Below are positions 42,173 to 50,895 of a stretch of DNA of 64,000 bases, piece after piece (the stretch's first letter is position 1; every line of letters starts with the position of its first letter). Made by a program: the position numbers and the translations under genes. Below the pieces are notes generated by a model. It was not told the DNA's origin. It saw only the letters and a program-made list of their open reading frames with translations, and searched no databases. Origin of the DNA: JAGTVG01 sp964543195 (GTDB lineage: Bacteria; Bacteroidota; Bacteroidia; Cytophagales; Cyclobacteriaceae); the NCBI GenBank assembly GCA_964543195.1, contig CAZIXF010000014.1, forward strand, positions 1-64,000, in the 5' to 3' direction.

Positions 42173-42523
42173 TCAAAAAAAAGCGTCCCTAATATGATTG
42201 ATACTGACCTCCGGATAAAGCATGATAGAGAGTATATCAAACCGGATCGGCCCGTTCCATCCGGTATGCTGAATATAATGGTTCGCGCATCGTAATATGT
42301 GGTCTATTTTTTTATTATCCACAGCCTCCTCGGGCATGCCAAAGCGGGAACCCTGCCGCGTTTTCACCTCGAAAAAAACCAGGATGCCTTCTTTTTCAGT
42401 GATAATATCTATTTCCTTTCTCCTGAACGTATAGTTTGTTTTACGTATCCTGTAGCCGGCCTGCTTCAAATAATTGACAGCAATAACCTCTCCCTTTATT
42501 CCTATTTCCTTATTTTTGCCCAA
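42173..42523 (-). CDS. YraN family (UPF0102) nuclease-fold protein
   Basis: A 116-residue YraN-like protein with the PD-(D/E)xK-type core: GEVIAVNYLKQAGYRI, RRKEIDIITEKEGILVFFEVKTRQG and the C-terminal IRFDILSI. Members have a restriction-endonuclease-like fold, with DNA-processing roles suggested but not settled. Its stop codon is 3 bp from the end of the mosaic array tract. It is divergent from the manA gene with a 23-bp gap. Confidence 0.92.
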   Translation of the reverse strand: MGKNKEIGIKGEVIAVNYLKQAGYRIRKTNYTFRRKEIDIITEKEGILVFFEVKTRQGSRFGMPEEAVDNKKIDHILRCANHYIQHTGWNGPIRFDILSIMLYPEVSINHIRDAFF

Positions 42524-42546
42524 ATATTTAATTTTCCTGAAATATA

Positions 42547-43524
42547 ATGTTATATCCTTTAAAATTTCAACCGATTTATAAAGATAAAATATGGGGTGGG
42601 CATAAAATCCGGACTGTCCTCAACAAGGATTACTCGCCTTTGTCCAAATGTGGTGAATCATGGGAACTTTCAGGAGTAGAGGACAACCTTTCCATAGTCA
42701 GGGACGGTAGTCTGGCCGGGAAAAATTTGAAAGAACTTATTCAGCTGTTCAAGGGTGACCTGGCGGGACACCGGGTTTACAGAAAGTATAAAGACCGCTT
42801 TCCTCTGTTGATCAAGTTTATCGATGCCAACGACGATCTGTCGATACAGGTACATCCTGACGACACGTTAGCCCGGGAAAGGCATGGCAGTTATGGTAAA
42901 ACGGAAATGTGGTACATTATCCAGTCTGATAAGGATGCAGAAATCATTACCGGATTTAACCGGGAGACGGATAAAGAAACTTACCTGGATTATTTTAAAA
43001 AGGGAAAATTAACGGAAATTCTCAATACCGAAAAGGTGAAGGCCGGCGATGTGGTATTCATGCCGGCAGGAAGGGTTCATTCGATAGGGAAAGGGATTTT
43101 GCTGGCCGAAATACAGCAAACCTCGAATATTACTTACCGCATATATGATTTTGACCGGGTCAACGAAAAAGGGAAGCCTCGTGAATTGCATGTGAATGAG
43201 GCCCTGGATGCCATTGATTACTCTTATTATCCCGAATACAAGATAAGGTATAAAAACCAAAAGAACCATCCCGTAAAAATAGTTTCCTGTGATTATTTCA
43301 CCACATCAAAGCTATGGTTTGACAAACCGCTTGGAAGGAATTACCGAACACTCGACTCCTTTGTTTCGTTAATATGTCTGGAAGGATCGGGCAGTATGAC
43401 TTATGAAAATGGAATGATCGAAATAAAACAGGGCGAGGTGATAGTGATACCTGCTATAATCGATCAGGCCGACCTGATCCCTGATGGAGAAATGAAAATT
43501 CTGGAAACTCACATAACCCTTTGA
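42547..43524 (+). CDS. manA: Mannose-6-phosphate isomerase, class I
   Basis: A 325-residue cupin-type phosphomannose isomerase. Zinc-site motifs are LSIQVHPDD, GKTEMWYII and FMPAGRVHSIGKGILLAEIQ, with TYRIYDFDR near the active site. It interconverts fructose-6-P and mannose-6-P for glycan synthesis or mannose use. It overlaps lipB by 4 bp (TTGA). Confidence 0.94.
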   Translation: MLYPLKFQPIYKDKIWGGHKIRTVLNKDYSPLSKCGESWELSGVEDNLSIVRDGSLAGKNLKELIQLFKGDLAGHRVYRKYKDRFPLLIKFIDANDDLSIQVHPDDTLARERHGSYGKTEMWYIIQSDKDAEIITGFNRETDKETYLDYFKKGKLTEILNTEKVKAGDVVFMPAGRVHSIGKGILLAEIQQTSNITYRIYDFDRVNEKGKPRELHVNEALDAIDYSYYPEYKIRYKNQKNHPVKIVSCDYFTTSKLWFDKPLGRNYRTLDSFVSLICLEGSGSMTYENGMIEIKQGEVIVIPAIIDQADLIPDGEMKILETHITL

Positions 43525-44264
43525 ATCCATTGGACAGAGATCTCAATAAGACCGTAAATTTTCAGCACCTTGGACTCATCGATTACAAAAAAGCATGGGA
43601 TTACCAGGAGAAGCTTTTTGCTGAAATTTCGGGGATCAAGCTGGATAACCGGAAGAGGCCTGAGGACTCGCAGATATCTACACCGAATTATCTTCTGTTC
43701 TGTCAGCATCCGCATGTGTATACATTAGGAAAAAGCGGGGATGAGAAGAACCTCCTGATAAAGGGTCTTGAATTAAAGAAAAGAAAAGCCACTTTCTACC
43801 ATATTAACAGGGGAGGCGATATAACCTATCACGGTCCCGGACAAATTGTGGGTTATCCCATCTTCGATCTCGAAAATTTCTTTACGGATATTCACCGTTT
43901 CCTGAGGCTGCTGGAAGAGGCCATCATCCTTACATTAAGGGAGTATGATATCGATGCCGGCAGGATAGAAGGATTGACCGGTGTATGGCTGGATCATAAA
44001 AAAAAGGTCAAGCCGAGAAAGATATGTGCCATTGGCATCAAACTGAGCAGGTGGGTTACGATGCATGGATTTGCCTTCAACGTGAATACCGATCTTTCCT
44101 ATTTCGGTCATATTGTTCCCTGTGGGATATCTGACAAGGCCGTTACCAGCATTTCACAGGAGCTGAACCGAAAAATCGGGATCCGGGAGGTGGAAATAAA
44201 ACTCAAAGGACACCTGGTGAGACTTTTTGATATGGATCTGGTGGATCAGAAGGTAAGCGTTTGA
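43521..44264 (+). CDS. lipB: Octanoyl-ACP:protein N-octanoyltransferase
   Basis: A 247-residue LipB. RGGDITYHGPGQIVGYP is the signature; catalytic Lys is in CAIGIKLSRWVTMHG and catalytic Cys in VPCGISDKAVTS. It transfers octanoate to lipoyl domains. It begins with TTG overlapping the manA stop, indicating coupling. lipA is not in the window. Confidence 0.95.
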   Translation: MNPLDRDLNKTVNFQHLGLIDYKKAWDYQEKLFAEISGIKLDNRKRPEDSQISTPNYLLFCQHPHVYTLGKSGDEKNLLIKGLELKKRKATFYHINRGGDITYHGPGQIVGYPIFDLENFFTDIHRFLRLLEEAIILTLREYDIDAGRIEGLTGVWLDHKKKVKPRKICAIGIKLSRWVTMHGFAFNVNTDLSYFGHIVPCGISDKAVTSISQELNRKIGIREVEIKLKGHLVRLFDMDLVDQKVSV

Positions 44265-44268
44265 TCAC

Positions 44269-45099
44269 CTATTTTTCATAGGTCACTTCACCCCGTTTGT
44301 TCCATTCCCTGACGATATACGGTGTAAATTCTTCATTATAAGGATCTTCCCTGTACTGGATCTGTTTTTTTGCCCTTCTCCTCACATCGTAATATTCAGT
44401 CCACTTACCCACTTTTTCACCGAATTTATATTGCCCTTTCACCGCTATTTCACCGTTTTCATGGAAATAGAAGTAATCTCCTTGTTTTTCGCCATACACT
44501 ACCGGGACCACTTCTTTCAGCTTTTTCCTGTCGTCATCGTAATATTTAACCAGTGATTCCTTCGGCCAGCCGCGATAATATTTTTTTTTATCGGTCAGTA
44601 TATCCCGGTTATCATACTTGACCCATCTTCCATGTTTGGTTCCGATGTAATAGATGCCTTCTTCCAGTATTTGTTCACCTTTCATTTTTTTATACGGGCC
44701 ATGCAGTATCCTCCCGTATTTTTTATCGATATTCCCGGTACTCCTGATCCTTTTCCTCCGGAAATCGAACCAGTGAATTTCAGGTACATAAGGATCCGGT
44801 TCAACCCATTTTTTCAGATAATGGAAGACCTCGACGGTCACGTTATCGCCGTATCCGGTTCTCGTAAATCCTTTTTTGGTCTTCAAACCATAAAATACAT
44901 TTTTCTTTCTTTTTTTCTTCTTGTCTTTTTTACCTTTCGCTTCCTCCTCTTCTTCCTCAAGATCAAGTGTCAGGGGATGGGACCGCTCGATAATAAATTC
45001 AATCTCATCTACCTCATCGCTTTCCTGAGCGAAAGACAGATTCCCACAGGTTAAAACTGACAAGATTACGAGGCCGGTATGGAATATAAACCTGTTCAT
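44269..45099 (-). CDS. Exported MORN-like repeat protein
   Basis: A 276-residue exported protein (signal FHTGLVILSVLTCGNLSFA). An acidic then lysine-rich stretch (EEEEEEAKGKKDKKKKRKK, about 48-66) leads into MORN-variant repeats such as RILHGPYKKM, KHGRWVKYDN, KQGDYFYFHENG and KVGKWTEYYD. MORN-type repeats are commonly surface or protein-interaction modules. Its stop is 4 bp from the lipB stop (convergent). Function unknown. Confidence 0.85.
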   Translation of the reverse strand: MNRFIFHTGLVILSVLTCGNLSFAQESDEVDEIEFIIERSHPLTLDLEEEEEEAKGKKDKKKKRKKNVFYGLKTKKGFTRTGYGDNVTVEVFHYLKKWVEPDPYVPEIHWFDFRRKRIRSTGNIDKKYGRILHGPYKKMKGEQILEEGIYYIGTKHGRWVKYDNRDILTDKKKYYRGWPKESLVKYYDDDRKKLKEVVPVVYGEKQGDYFYFHENGEIAVKGQYKFGEKVGKWTEYYDVRRRAKKQIQYREDPYNEEFTPYIVREWNKRGEVTYEK

Positions 45100-45150
45100 C
45101 TTTTCCGATAACGATTTATAAAAAATAATATTTTTTTATCCAAAGATTAT

Positions 45151-46422
45151 TCAGCTGAAATTCAATATTGTATCCTCTATTATTTTACAGCATTCATCCA
45201 GTTCCACCTCATTCATCACCAGGGGCGGGGCAAACCGTATAATATTGCCGTGCGTAGGTTTGGCCAGCAGACCGTTTTCCTTTAGCTGGAGACATATATT
45301 CCAGGCTGTGTCGCTTTCAGGCGAGTCGTTAACCTCCACGGCATTGAGAAGTCCGCGGCCCCTGACTTCCCGGATCAGATCCGATTTATCTTTCAGTGCA
45401 TTCATGCTGGCCCTGAACACTTCGCCCAGATTACGGGCATTCTGTGCCAGTTTTTCATCCCTGAGCACTTCCAGGGCTTCAATGGCTATCCTGCTGCCCA
45501 GAGGATTGCCCCCATAGGTGGAGCCGTGTTGTCCGGGTTTTAAAACCACCATAACCTCATTGTCAGCCAGCACGGCAGAGACCGGGTACAGCCCACCTGA
45601 CAAGGCTTTGCCCAGGATAAGTATATCCGGTTTCCGGTAGGTTTCCTTTCTTTCACAATGGCCTTCACAGTCACAATGGCCACACATGGCAAGCAGGCTC
45701 CCGGTTCTGGATAACCCGGTCTGTATTTCATCGGCAATAAACAATACGTTGTTCTTTTTGCAGATCTCGTGGGCCCTGACCAGATAATCTTCCGAGGGCA
45801 TATTTACCCCGGCTTCACCCTGGATCGGTTCTACAAGAAATCCGGCTACATTTTCCCTTTCCACAGCTTTTTCCAGTGCGTTAATATCGTTAAAAGGGAT
45901 CTTTATGAATCCGGGGGTGTAGGGGCCGTAATTATCGTGGGCTAGCGAATCGTCGGAAAAAGATATGACCGTCGTGGTCCGGCCGTGAAAATTATTTTCG
46001 CACACGATAATTTTGGCTTCATTTTGATCGATACCCTTGACCTCATAGGCCCATTTCCGGCATATTTTAATGGCCGCTTCCACAGCCTCTACTCCCGTAT
46101 TCATGGGCAATACCTTATCATAACCGAAATAACCGGTAATGAATTTTTCATATTGCCCGAGAATATCATTATAAAAAGCCCTGGAGGTCAGGGTAAGTTT
46201 TTTACTTTGTTCGAAAAGGGTTTCCACTAACCGCGGATGACAATGACCCTGGTTTACTGCACTGTAAGCCGATAAAAAATCATAATATTTTTTTCCTTCC
46301 ACATCCCATACAAACACACCTTCGCCTTTACTGAGAACCACCGGCAGGGGATGGTAATTATGGGCCCCATATTGATCTTCCAATTGCATGGATTCCCTAC
46401 TGGATTGTATCGTTTCCTGCAT
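45151..46422 (-). CDS. rocD: Ornithine aminotransferase with cysteine-rich insert
   Basis: A 423-residue class III PLP aminotransferase. PLP lysine is K272 in ILGKALSGG; NNFHGRTTTVISFS, VEPIQGEAGV and FIADEIQTGLSRTG are standard, and GQHGSTYGGNPLG supports ornithine-oxo-acid transaminase. Between FIADEIQTG and the PLP lysine is an insert with CGHCDCEGHC (247-256), not usual for the family, encoded by a duplicated 11-bp tcacaatggcc element. The insert looks metal-binding. It makes glutamate semialdehyde from ornithine. Confidence 0.9.
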   Translation of the reverse strand: MQETIQSSRESMQLEDQYGAHNYHPLPVVLSKGEGVFVWDVEGKKYYDFLSAYSAVNQGHCHPRLVETLFEQSKKLTLTSRAFYNDILGQYEKFITGYFGYDKVLPMNTGVEAVEAAIKICRKWAYEVKGIDQNEAKIIVCENNFHGRTTTVISFSDDSLAHDNYGPYTPGFIKIPFNDINALEKAVERENVAGFLVEPIQGEAGVNMPSEDYLVRAHEICKKNNVLFIADEIQTGLSRTGSLLAMCGHCDCEGHCERKETYRKPDILILGKALSGGLYPVSAVLADNEVMVVLKPGQHGSTYGGNPLGSRIAIEALEVLRDEKLAQNARNLGEVFRASMNALKDKSDLIREVRGRGLLNAVEVNDSPESDTAWNICLQLKENGLLAKPTHGNIIRFAPPLVMNEVELDECCKIIEDTILNFS

Positions 46423-46563
46423 AATAATAATTTAAGATAATAGCGAAAAAATAACAGGTTCAAAGGTATTAAAAGTTAAGATTTTTTAGAATGATTTAAG
46501 AAGGCATTATATGCAGCCGGGAAAAATCCGGGATCGCATGCGGGTTTTTCTTTATCTGATTGC

Positions 46564-46594
46564 TTTGTTTTTAAATTAAATTTAATCATCTTTG
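46564..46594 (+). promoter_or_regulatory. Promoter of the rpmB operon
   Basis: TTTG (46564-46567), exactly 19 bp, then CATCTTTG (46587-46594; one mismatch to TAnnTTTG). This is the Bacteroidota housekeeping promoter layout, 32 bp before the rpmB ATG. It is the best-spaced promoter found in the window. Confidence 0.65.
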
Positions 46595-46626
46595 CAGACC
46601 AATTTGGAAAGCAAATACTTGAAAAG

Positions 46627-46869
46627 ATGTCTAAAGTCTGTCAGATAACCGGAAAAAGGGCGCAGGTAGGGAATAACGTTTCGCATTCCAATTCGAAAAC
46701 CAAGCGGAAATTTTATCCCAACCTGCAGAAGAAGAAGTTTTTTATCCCTGAGGAGAACCGATGGGTTACCTTGCGCGTGAGCACAAGAGTTCTGAGGACC
46801 ATAAATAAGAACGGGTTATCCGCTGTGCTGAAAAAGGCCCGCAGGGATGGCACGCTCAATATGAAATAA
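46627..46869 (+). CDS. rpmB: Ribosomal protein bL28
   Basis: An 80-residue bL28: MSKVCQITGKRAQVGNNVSHS, KRKFYPNLQKKKFF and VSTRVLRTINKNGL. The protein is part of the large subunit near the E site. First gene of rpmB-rpmG-DUF4295, 13 bp before rpmG. Confidence 0.97.
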   Translation: MSKVCQITGKRAQVGNNVSHSNSKTKRKFYPNLQKKKFFIPEENRWVTLRVSTRVLRTINKNGLSAVLKKARRDGTLNMK

Positions 46870-46882
46870 ATTAGCAGAAGTT

Positions 46883-47065
46883 ATGGCAAAAAAAGGTAAC
46901 AGGGTTCAGGTGATTTTGGAATGTACGGAGCATAAGAATTCCGGCAAGCCCGGCACGTCGCGTTACATTACCACCAAAAACCGTAAAAATACACCTGAAA
47001 GGCTTGAACTTAAGAAGTACAATCCGATTTTAAAGAAATATACTGTACATAAGGAAATCAAATAA
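46883..47065 (+). CDS. rpmG: Ribosomal protein bL33
   Basis: A 60-residue bL33: KKGNRVQVILECTEHKNSG, TSRYITTKNRKNTPERLELKKY and NPILKKYTVHKEIK. The zinc-ribbon cysteine pairs of the C+ form are absent (only one Cys, in ECTE), so this is a C- type. It is 2 bp before the DUF4295 gene. Confidence 0.97.
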   Translation: MAKKGNRVQVILECTEHKNSGKPGTSRYITTKNRKNTPERLELKKYNPILKKYTVHKEIK

Positions 47066-47067
47066 TC

Positions 47068-47220
47068 ATGGCAAAGAAAGTTGTCGCTACACTCAGAAAA
47101 GGAAAGGATTTTGCAAAGATCATCAAACCGGTTAAATCACCGAAAACCGGCGCATATTCTTTCAAGGAGGAAATGGTACCGGTAGATATGGTAAAGCAAG
47201 CATTGTCCTCTGATAAATAA
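47068..47220 (+). CDS. DUF4295 small basic protein
   Basis: A 50-residue protein (MAKKVVATLRKGKDFAKIIK, SPKTGAYSFKEEMVP, MVKQALSSDK) of the Bacteroidota-specific DUF4295 family. It commonly sits after rpmG and before ftsY, as here, and is thought to be ribosome-associated. Starts 2 bp after rpmG. Confidence 0.92.
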   Translation: MAKKVVATLRKGKDFAKIIKPVKSPKTGAYSFKEEMVPVDMVKQALSSDK

Positions 47221-47251
47221 ACACCCAGTTTTAAATATTATTTTCTTTCAG

Positions 47252-47274
47252 GTCCCCGGCAGCGGGACTTTTTT
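47252..47274 (+). terminator. Weak intrinsic terminator or attenuator before ftsY
   Basis: Stem GTCCC (47252-47256)/GGGAC (47264-47268) with a 7-nt loop, followed by TTTTTT (47269-47274). It would end or attenuate the rpmB operon before ftsY, 32 bp ahead of the ftsY ATG. Confidence 0.5.
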
Positions 47275-47305
47275 ATTATATTTTGTAGTTAAATCCTCTA
47301 CACGA

Positions 47306-48256
47306 ATGGCATTATTTAAATTCTTATCAAAGGATAAAAAAGAATCCCTGGATAAGGGACTGGAAAAAACCAAGGAAAGCTTTTTCCATAAACTGGGGAA
47401 AGCGGTAGCCGGTAAGACGAAAGTCGATGAAGAGGTTCTGGATGAGCTGGAAGAAGTACTGATCACCTCGGATGTGGGTGTTGAGACGACCATCAAGATC
47501 ATACAGCGGATAGAAGAACGGGTAGCCAAGGACAAATATCTGAATGCAGATGAGTTGAATGTAATCCTGAAAGAAGAAATTGCTTCATTGCTGGCTGAAA
47601 ACAAATCGGAAAATGTAACCGATTTTATCGTTCCTGAAGGCACTAAGCCCTATGTGATCCTGGTAGTGGGTGTAAACGGAGTAGGGAAGACCACTACCAT
47701 TGGAAAGCTGGCCGCCCAGTACAAGGCGAAAGGGAAAAAAGTGATACTCGGTGCGGCAGATACATTCAGGGCCGCTGCTGTGGATCAATTGCTGAAATGG
47801 GGTGAACGTGTAGGAGTGGATGTGGTATCCCATGGGATGAATACCGATCCCGGATCGGTAGCGTACGATGCCGTGAAAAAAGGAGTGGATGAGGGAGCCG
47901 ATGTCGTACTTATCGATACGGCCGGGAGACTGCATACCAAGGTGAACCTGATGAATGAACTTTCCAAGATAAAGCGGGTAATCAAAAAATTCATCGAAGA
48001 TGCCCCCCAGGAAGTCCTTCTTATACTGGATGGCAGTACCGGGCAGAATGCATTCATACAGGCAAAGGAATTTACACGGGCCACCGAAGTTACTTCCATG
48101 GCGATCACCAAGCTGGATGGTACGGCCAAAGGGGGAGTGGTAATAGGGATCTCCGACGAATTTAAAATTCCTGTAAAATACATCGGTGTGGGTGAAAAAA
48201 TGGAGGATCTGCAGGTATTTAATAAGTATGAATTTGTGGATACGCTTTTTGGTTGA
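47306..48256 (+). CDS. ftsY: Signal recognition particle receptor FtsY
   Basis: A 316-residue SRP GTPase. N-domain helices (about 1-100) with EVLDELEEVLITSDVGVETT; G1 GVNGVGKTTTIGKLA, G3 DTAGRLHTK, G4 TKLDGTAKGG. It lacks the long acidic A-domain of E. coli, which is usual in this phylum. It docks ribosome-SRP complexes at the membrane. Confidence 0.97.
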   Translation: MALFKFLSKDKKESLDKGLEKTKESFFHKLGKAVAGKTKVDEEVLDELEEVLITSDVGVETTIKIIQRIEERVAKDKYLNADELNVILKEEIASLLAENKSENVTDFIVPEGTKPYVILVVGVNGVGKTTTIGKLAAQYKAKGKKVILGAADTFRAAAVDQLLKWGERVGVDVVSHGMNTDPGSVAYDAVKKGVDEGADVVLIDTAGRLHTKVNLMNELSKIKRVIKKFIEDAPQEVLLILDGSTGQNAFIQAKEFTRATEVTSMAITKLDGTAKGGVVIGISDEFKIPVKYIGVGEKMEDLQVFNKYEFVDTLFG

Positions 48257-48285
48257 AAAGGTCTAAAGGGTGATAAGGCGGATAT

Positions 48286-48972
48286 TCAAATATTATCTGA
48301 TCCGTTTTCGTCGGGTGCCTCGACCGGCACCTTTTTCTCCCTGATCGGGATCCTGTAAAAGATCTGGTAATTTAATCCCCATTGGCTGTCGCTACTGGAA
48401 CTGCCGTAACCAGGTACCCTGAAGTTATTGAATATGCTGGAAGAAGAGTCAACATTTTTACCGAATTTGAACCTTACTGTCCAGCCAAGATGGATATTTT
48501 TCCATACCTTTGCCTTTAGACCCGTTACCGCTTCAAACCAGCGACCGCTACCATCTGTATTGATAATCTCCTGATAATCCCCGTATATGGCATCATTGAT
48601 GCTGTATTCGAATGATTCCCTGAAATCAGCCGATGCATACCTTAATCCGAAGTAGATGACATGATCGGTCTGGTTGGAACCGATGAAATTGTAATCCACA
48701 CCGGCGCGAAAATAATTACCCCTGTTGTCATAGGAATAACCTGTTTCATCAAATCCCAATACCGAATTTCCATAATCGACACTTATGAAATAATTATGAA
48801 TATCGATATCTCCGCTGATCTCAAATTGCCTGATGTCTGCATTCAGAATACTCAAACCCGCAAGAGAAAGGTCGGTGCCTATCTTGATCTGGGAAGGGAC
48901 AAATCTGGAGACCTGTGCCCCGGTGTTTGAGAATAAGAAAAGCGCTAGCCCTATGCTAAGGATATATTTCAA
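48286..48972 (-). CDS. DUF6048 outer-membrane-like protein
   Basis: A 228-residue exported protein (MKYILSIGLALFLFSNTGAQ) with amphipathic beta strands (NYFISVDYGNSVLG, YFRAGVDYNF, IYFGLRYASADF, LNYQIFYRIPI) consistent with a small beta-barrel. It matches my recollection of DUF6048 proteins, found paired with DUF6452. It overlaps the DUF6452 gene by 17 bp. Confidence 0.75.
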   Translation of the reverse strand: MKYILSIGLALFLFSNTGAQVSRFVPSQIKIGTDLSLAGLSILNADIRQFEISGDIDIHNYFISVDYGNSVLGFDETGYSYDNRGNYFRAGVDYNFIGSNQTDHVIYFGLRYASADFRESFEYSINDAIYGDYQEIINTDGSGRWFEAVTGLKAKVWKNIHLGWTVRFKFGKNVDSSSSIFNNFRVPGYGSSSSDSQWGLNYQIFYRIPIREKKVPVEAPDENGSDNI

Positions 48973-49417
48973 TATTTTTTCTGTTTTTACTGTTGACGAT
49001 GAGCGTACTTATTTCAGGATTAGTCACCATGGCACCGGGAAAAGAGGCATCGTTCACCTCCAGATCATTCAGGAGAAATTCAAATCCACAATCCTGTGAT
49101 ATCAGGTTTATATTTCGGCTATAACCCACCTCCAGTGTTTCTGACCCCTCGGGAAAATTGAAAAGGAATGTCGTATTAGTATTTTCAGAATCGACCGGCA
49201 GGAATAGTTTACTGACCGTGGTATCATTATAAAACGATACCTCCGTTCCCATAGCAGAGATATTCAGGATATCGACTTGCTGACTGTTGTTGGCGGAATC
49301 CAGGAACTGTATTACAATGATGTTTGTAGCAAAGGAGACACATTCCGGGCCACTGCACCCCTGAATCAGCCTGAAACCTGTTATAAAAATTATAATAATG
49401 CTGATCGTTCTTTTCAC
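48956..49417 (-). CDS. DUF6452 lipoprotein
   Basis: A 153-residue protein with a lipobox-like LIQGC after MKRTISIIIIFITGF. Motifs GPECVSFATNIIVIQFLD and YSRNINLISQDCGFEF hold a conserved Cys pair. It is the DUF6452 partner of DUF6048; both are Bacteroidota-restricted and unknown in function. Divergent from rimO across 127 bp. Confidence 0.75.
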   Translation of the reverse strand: MKRTISIIIIFITGFRLIQGCSGPECVSFATNIIVIQFLDSANNSQQVDILNISAMGTEVSFYNDTTVSKLFLPVDSENTNTTFLFNFPEGSETLEVGYSRNINLISQDCGFEFLLNDLEVNDASFPGAMVTNPEISTLIVNSKNRKNIEIYP

Positions 49418-49443
49418 AGAGAAAAATTTGCTTTACTGTCTGC

Positions 49444-49523
49444 CAAAATTATTTAATAAAATGCTAGTTAGCATATATAGCGATCACTTTAAAATCTCAA
49501 TGGCTATTTTTTTGTTATTTTTG
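49444..49523. promoter_or_regulatory. Divergent -7 elements between DUF6452 and rimO
   Basis: On the minus strand TAATTTTG (49444-49451) lies 26 bp before the DUF6452 ATG; on the plus strand TATTTTTG (49516-49523) lies 21 bp before the rimO start. Between them is the inverted repeat ATGCTAGTTAGCAT, a possible shared operator. The -33 elements are not clear. Confidence 0.45.
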
Positions 49524-49544
49524 CTGTTCAATATTTATTAAAAA

Positions 49545-50876
49545 TTGCGTACCAAGGGAAACAACAGGCATAAGGTAAAGATAGTCACATTGGGATGCGC
49601 CAAAAACCTGGTGGATTCGGAAGTGCTGATCGCCCAGTTGAAAGGCAACCGGATCCATGCATTTCATGAAAATGATCAGGAGCATGCCGATGTGGTTGTG
49701 ATCAACACCTGCGGCTTTATAGAGAATGCCAAACAGGAATCGATCGATACCATCCTGCAATTTGCGGAAGCCAGGGAAAAAGGAATAATAGAAAAGCTCT
49801 ATGTGACCGGCTGCTTGTCTCAGCGATATAAAAATGATCTCGAAAAGGAGATCCCCCGGGTTGATGGATATTTCGGCACACACGATCTTCCTGCTCTTTT
49901 GCGAAGGTTCCGGGCCGATTATAAACATGAACTTGTCGGTGAACGGCATCCCTCGCAGGGATCACATTTTGCCTATTTGAAGATCTCTGAAGGTTGTGAC
50001 AGACCCTGTTCCTTTTGTGCGATACCGATCATGCGGGGCAAACACGTCTCCCGTTCCATTGAATCCCTTACGGAAGAAGCCCGGAAACTGGCCTCCAAAG
50101 GGGTTAAAGAACTTCTGCTGATAGCCCAGGACTCAACATATTATGGTCTGGATCTGTACAGATCGCGAAAACTTGCCGGTCTTCTGAATGCCTTATCGGA
50201 AGTCGATGGCATAGAGTGGATCCGTATGCACTATGCTTTTCCCAGTGGATTCCCTGAAGAAGTGCTTTCGCTGATGGCTGAAAATGAAAAAATATGCCGT
50301 TATATCGATATACCGCTCCAGCATGCATCAACTAAAATGCTGCAGATCATGCGCCGGGGTATTGACCGCCCAAAAACCGGGGAATTGATACGGAGGATGA
50401 GAGAAACAGTGCCGGGTATCGCAATCCGCACTACCATGCTGGTGGGGCACCCGGGTGAAACAGAAAAAGATTTCAATGAGCTTTTGGATTTTGTTGAAAA
50501 AATGCGGTTCGACCGGTTGGGCGTTTTTACTTATTCCCATGAAGAAGGTACCCATGCTTATAACATGAAAGACGATATACCGGCCCGTGTAAAGAAAGCA
50601 AGGGCAGCTGAACTGATGAAGTTGCAGGAAGAAATATCAATGGATCTGAACAGGAAAAGGATAGGGAAACAATACCGGGTGCTGATCGACCGGAAGGAGT
50701 CAGGATATTTTATAGGCAGGACTGAATTTGATTCACCTGAAGTGGATAATGAAGTATTGATCGATGCGGATAAATATTATGTCAGAACGGGTGATTTTGT
50801 TGATGCAAAAATTATCGATGCCTTACCCTTCGATCTTATAGGGCAACCCCTGGTACCAGAAACAGTTAATTCTTGA
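49545..50876 (+). CDS. rimO: Ribosomal protein uS12 methylthiotransferase
   Basis: A 443-residue radical SAM methylthiotransferase. MTTase domain cysteines lie in TLGCAKNLVDSE, NTCGFIENAKQES and VTGCLSQRY; the radical SAM motif is SEGCDRPCSFCAIP; a TRAM domain closes the protein. It adds methylthio to an Asp of S12. The start is TTG at 49545; no better ATG precedes TLGCAKN. Confidence 0.96.
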   Translation: MRTKGNNRHKVKIVTLGCAKNLVDSEVLIAQLKGNRIHAFHENDQEHADVVVINTCGFIENAKQESIDTILQFAEAREKGIIEKLYVTGCLSQRYKNDLEKEIPRVDGYFGTHDLPALLRRFRADYKHELVGERHPSQGSHFAYLKISEGCDRPCSFCAIPIMRGKHVSRSIESLTEEARKLASKGVKELLLIAQDSTYYGLDLYRSRKLAGLLNALSEVDGIEWIRMHYAFPSGFPEEVLSLMAENEKICRYIDIPLQHASTKMLQIMRRGIDRPKTGELIRRMRETVPGIAIRTTMLVGHPGETEKDFNELLDFVEKMRFDRLGVFTYSHEEGTHAYNMKDDIPARVKKARAAELMKLQEEISMDLNRKRIGKQYRVLIDRKESGYFIGRTEFDSPEVDNEVLIDADKYYVRTGDFVDAKIIDALPFDLIGQPLVPETVNS

Positions 50877-50895
50877 AAACAGAAATAATCTTAGC

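Noticed and set aside
42315..42323. Single perfect DnaA box inside yraN
   Set aside because: One isolated box within a coding sequence is expected by chance and has no AT-rich region beside it.
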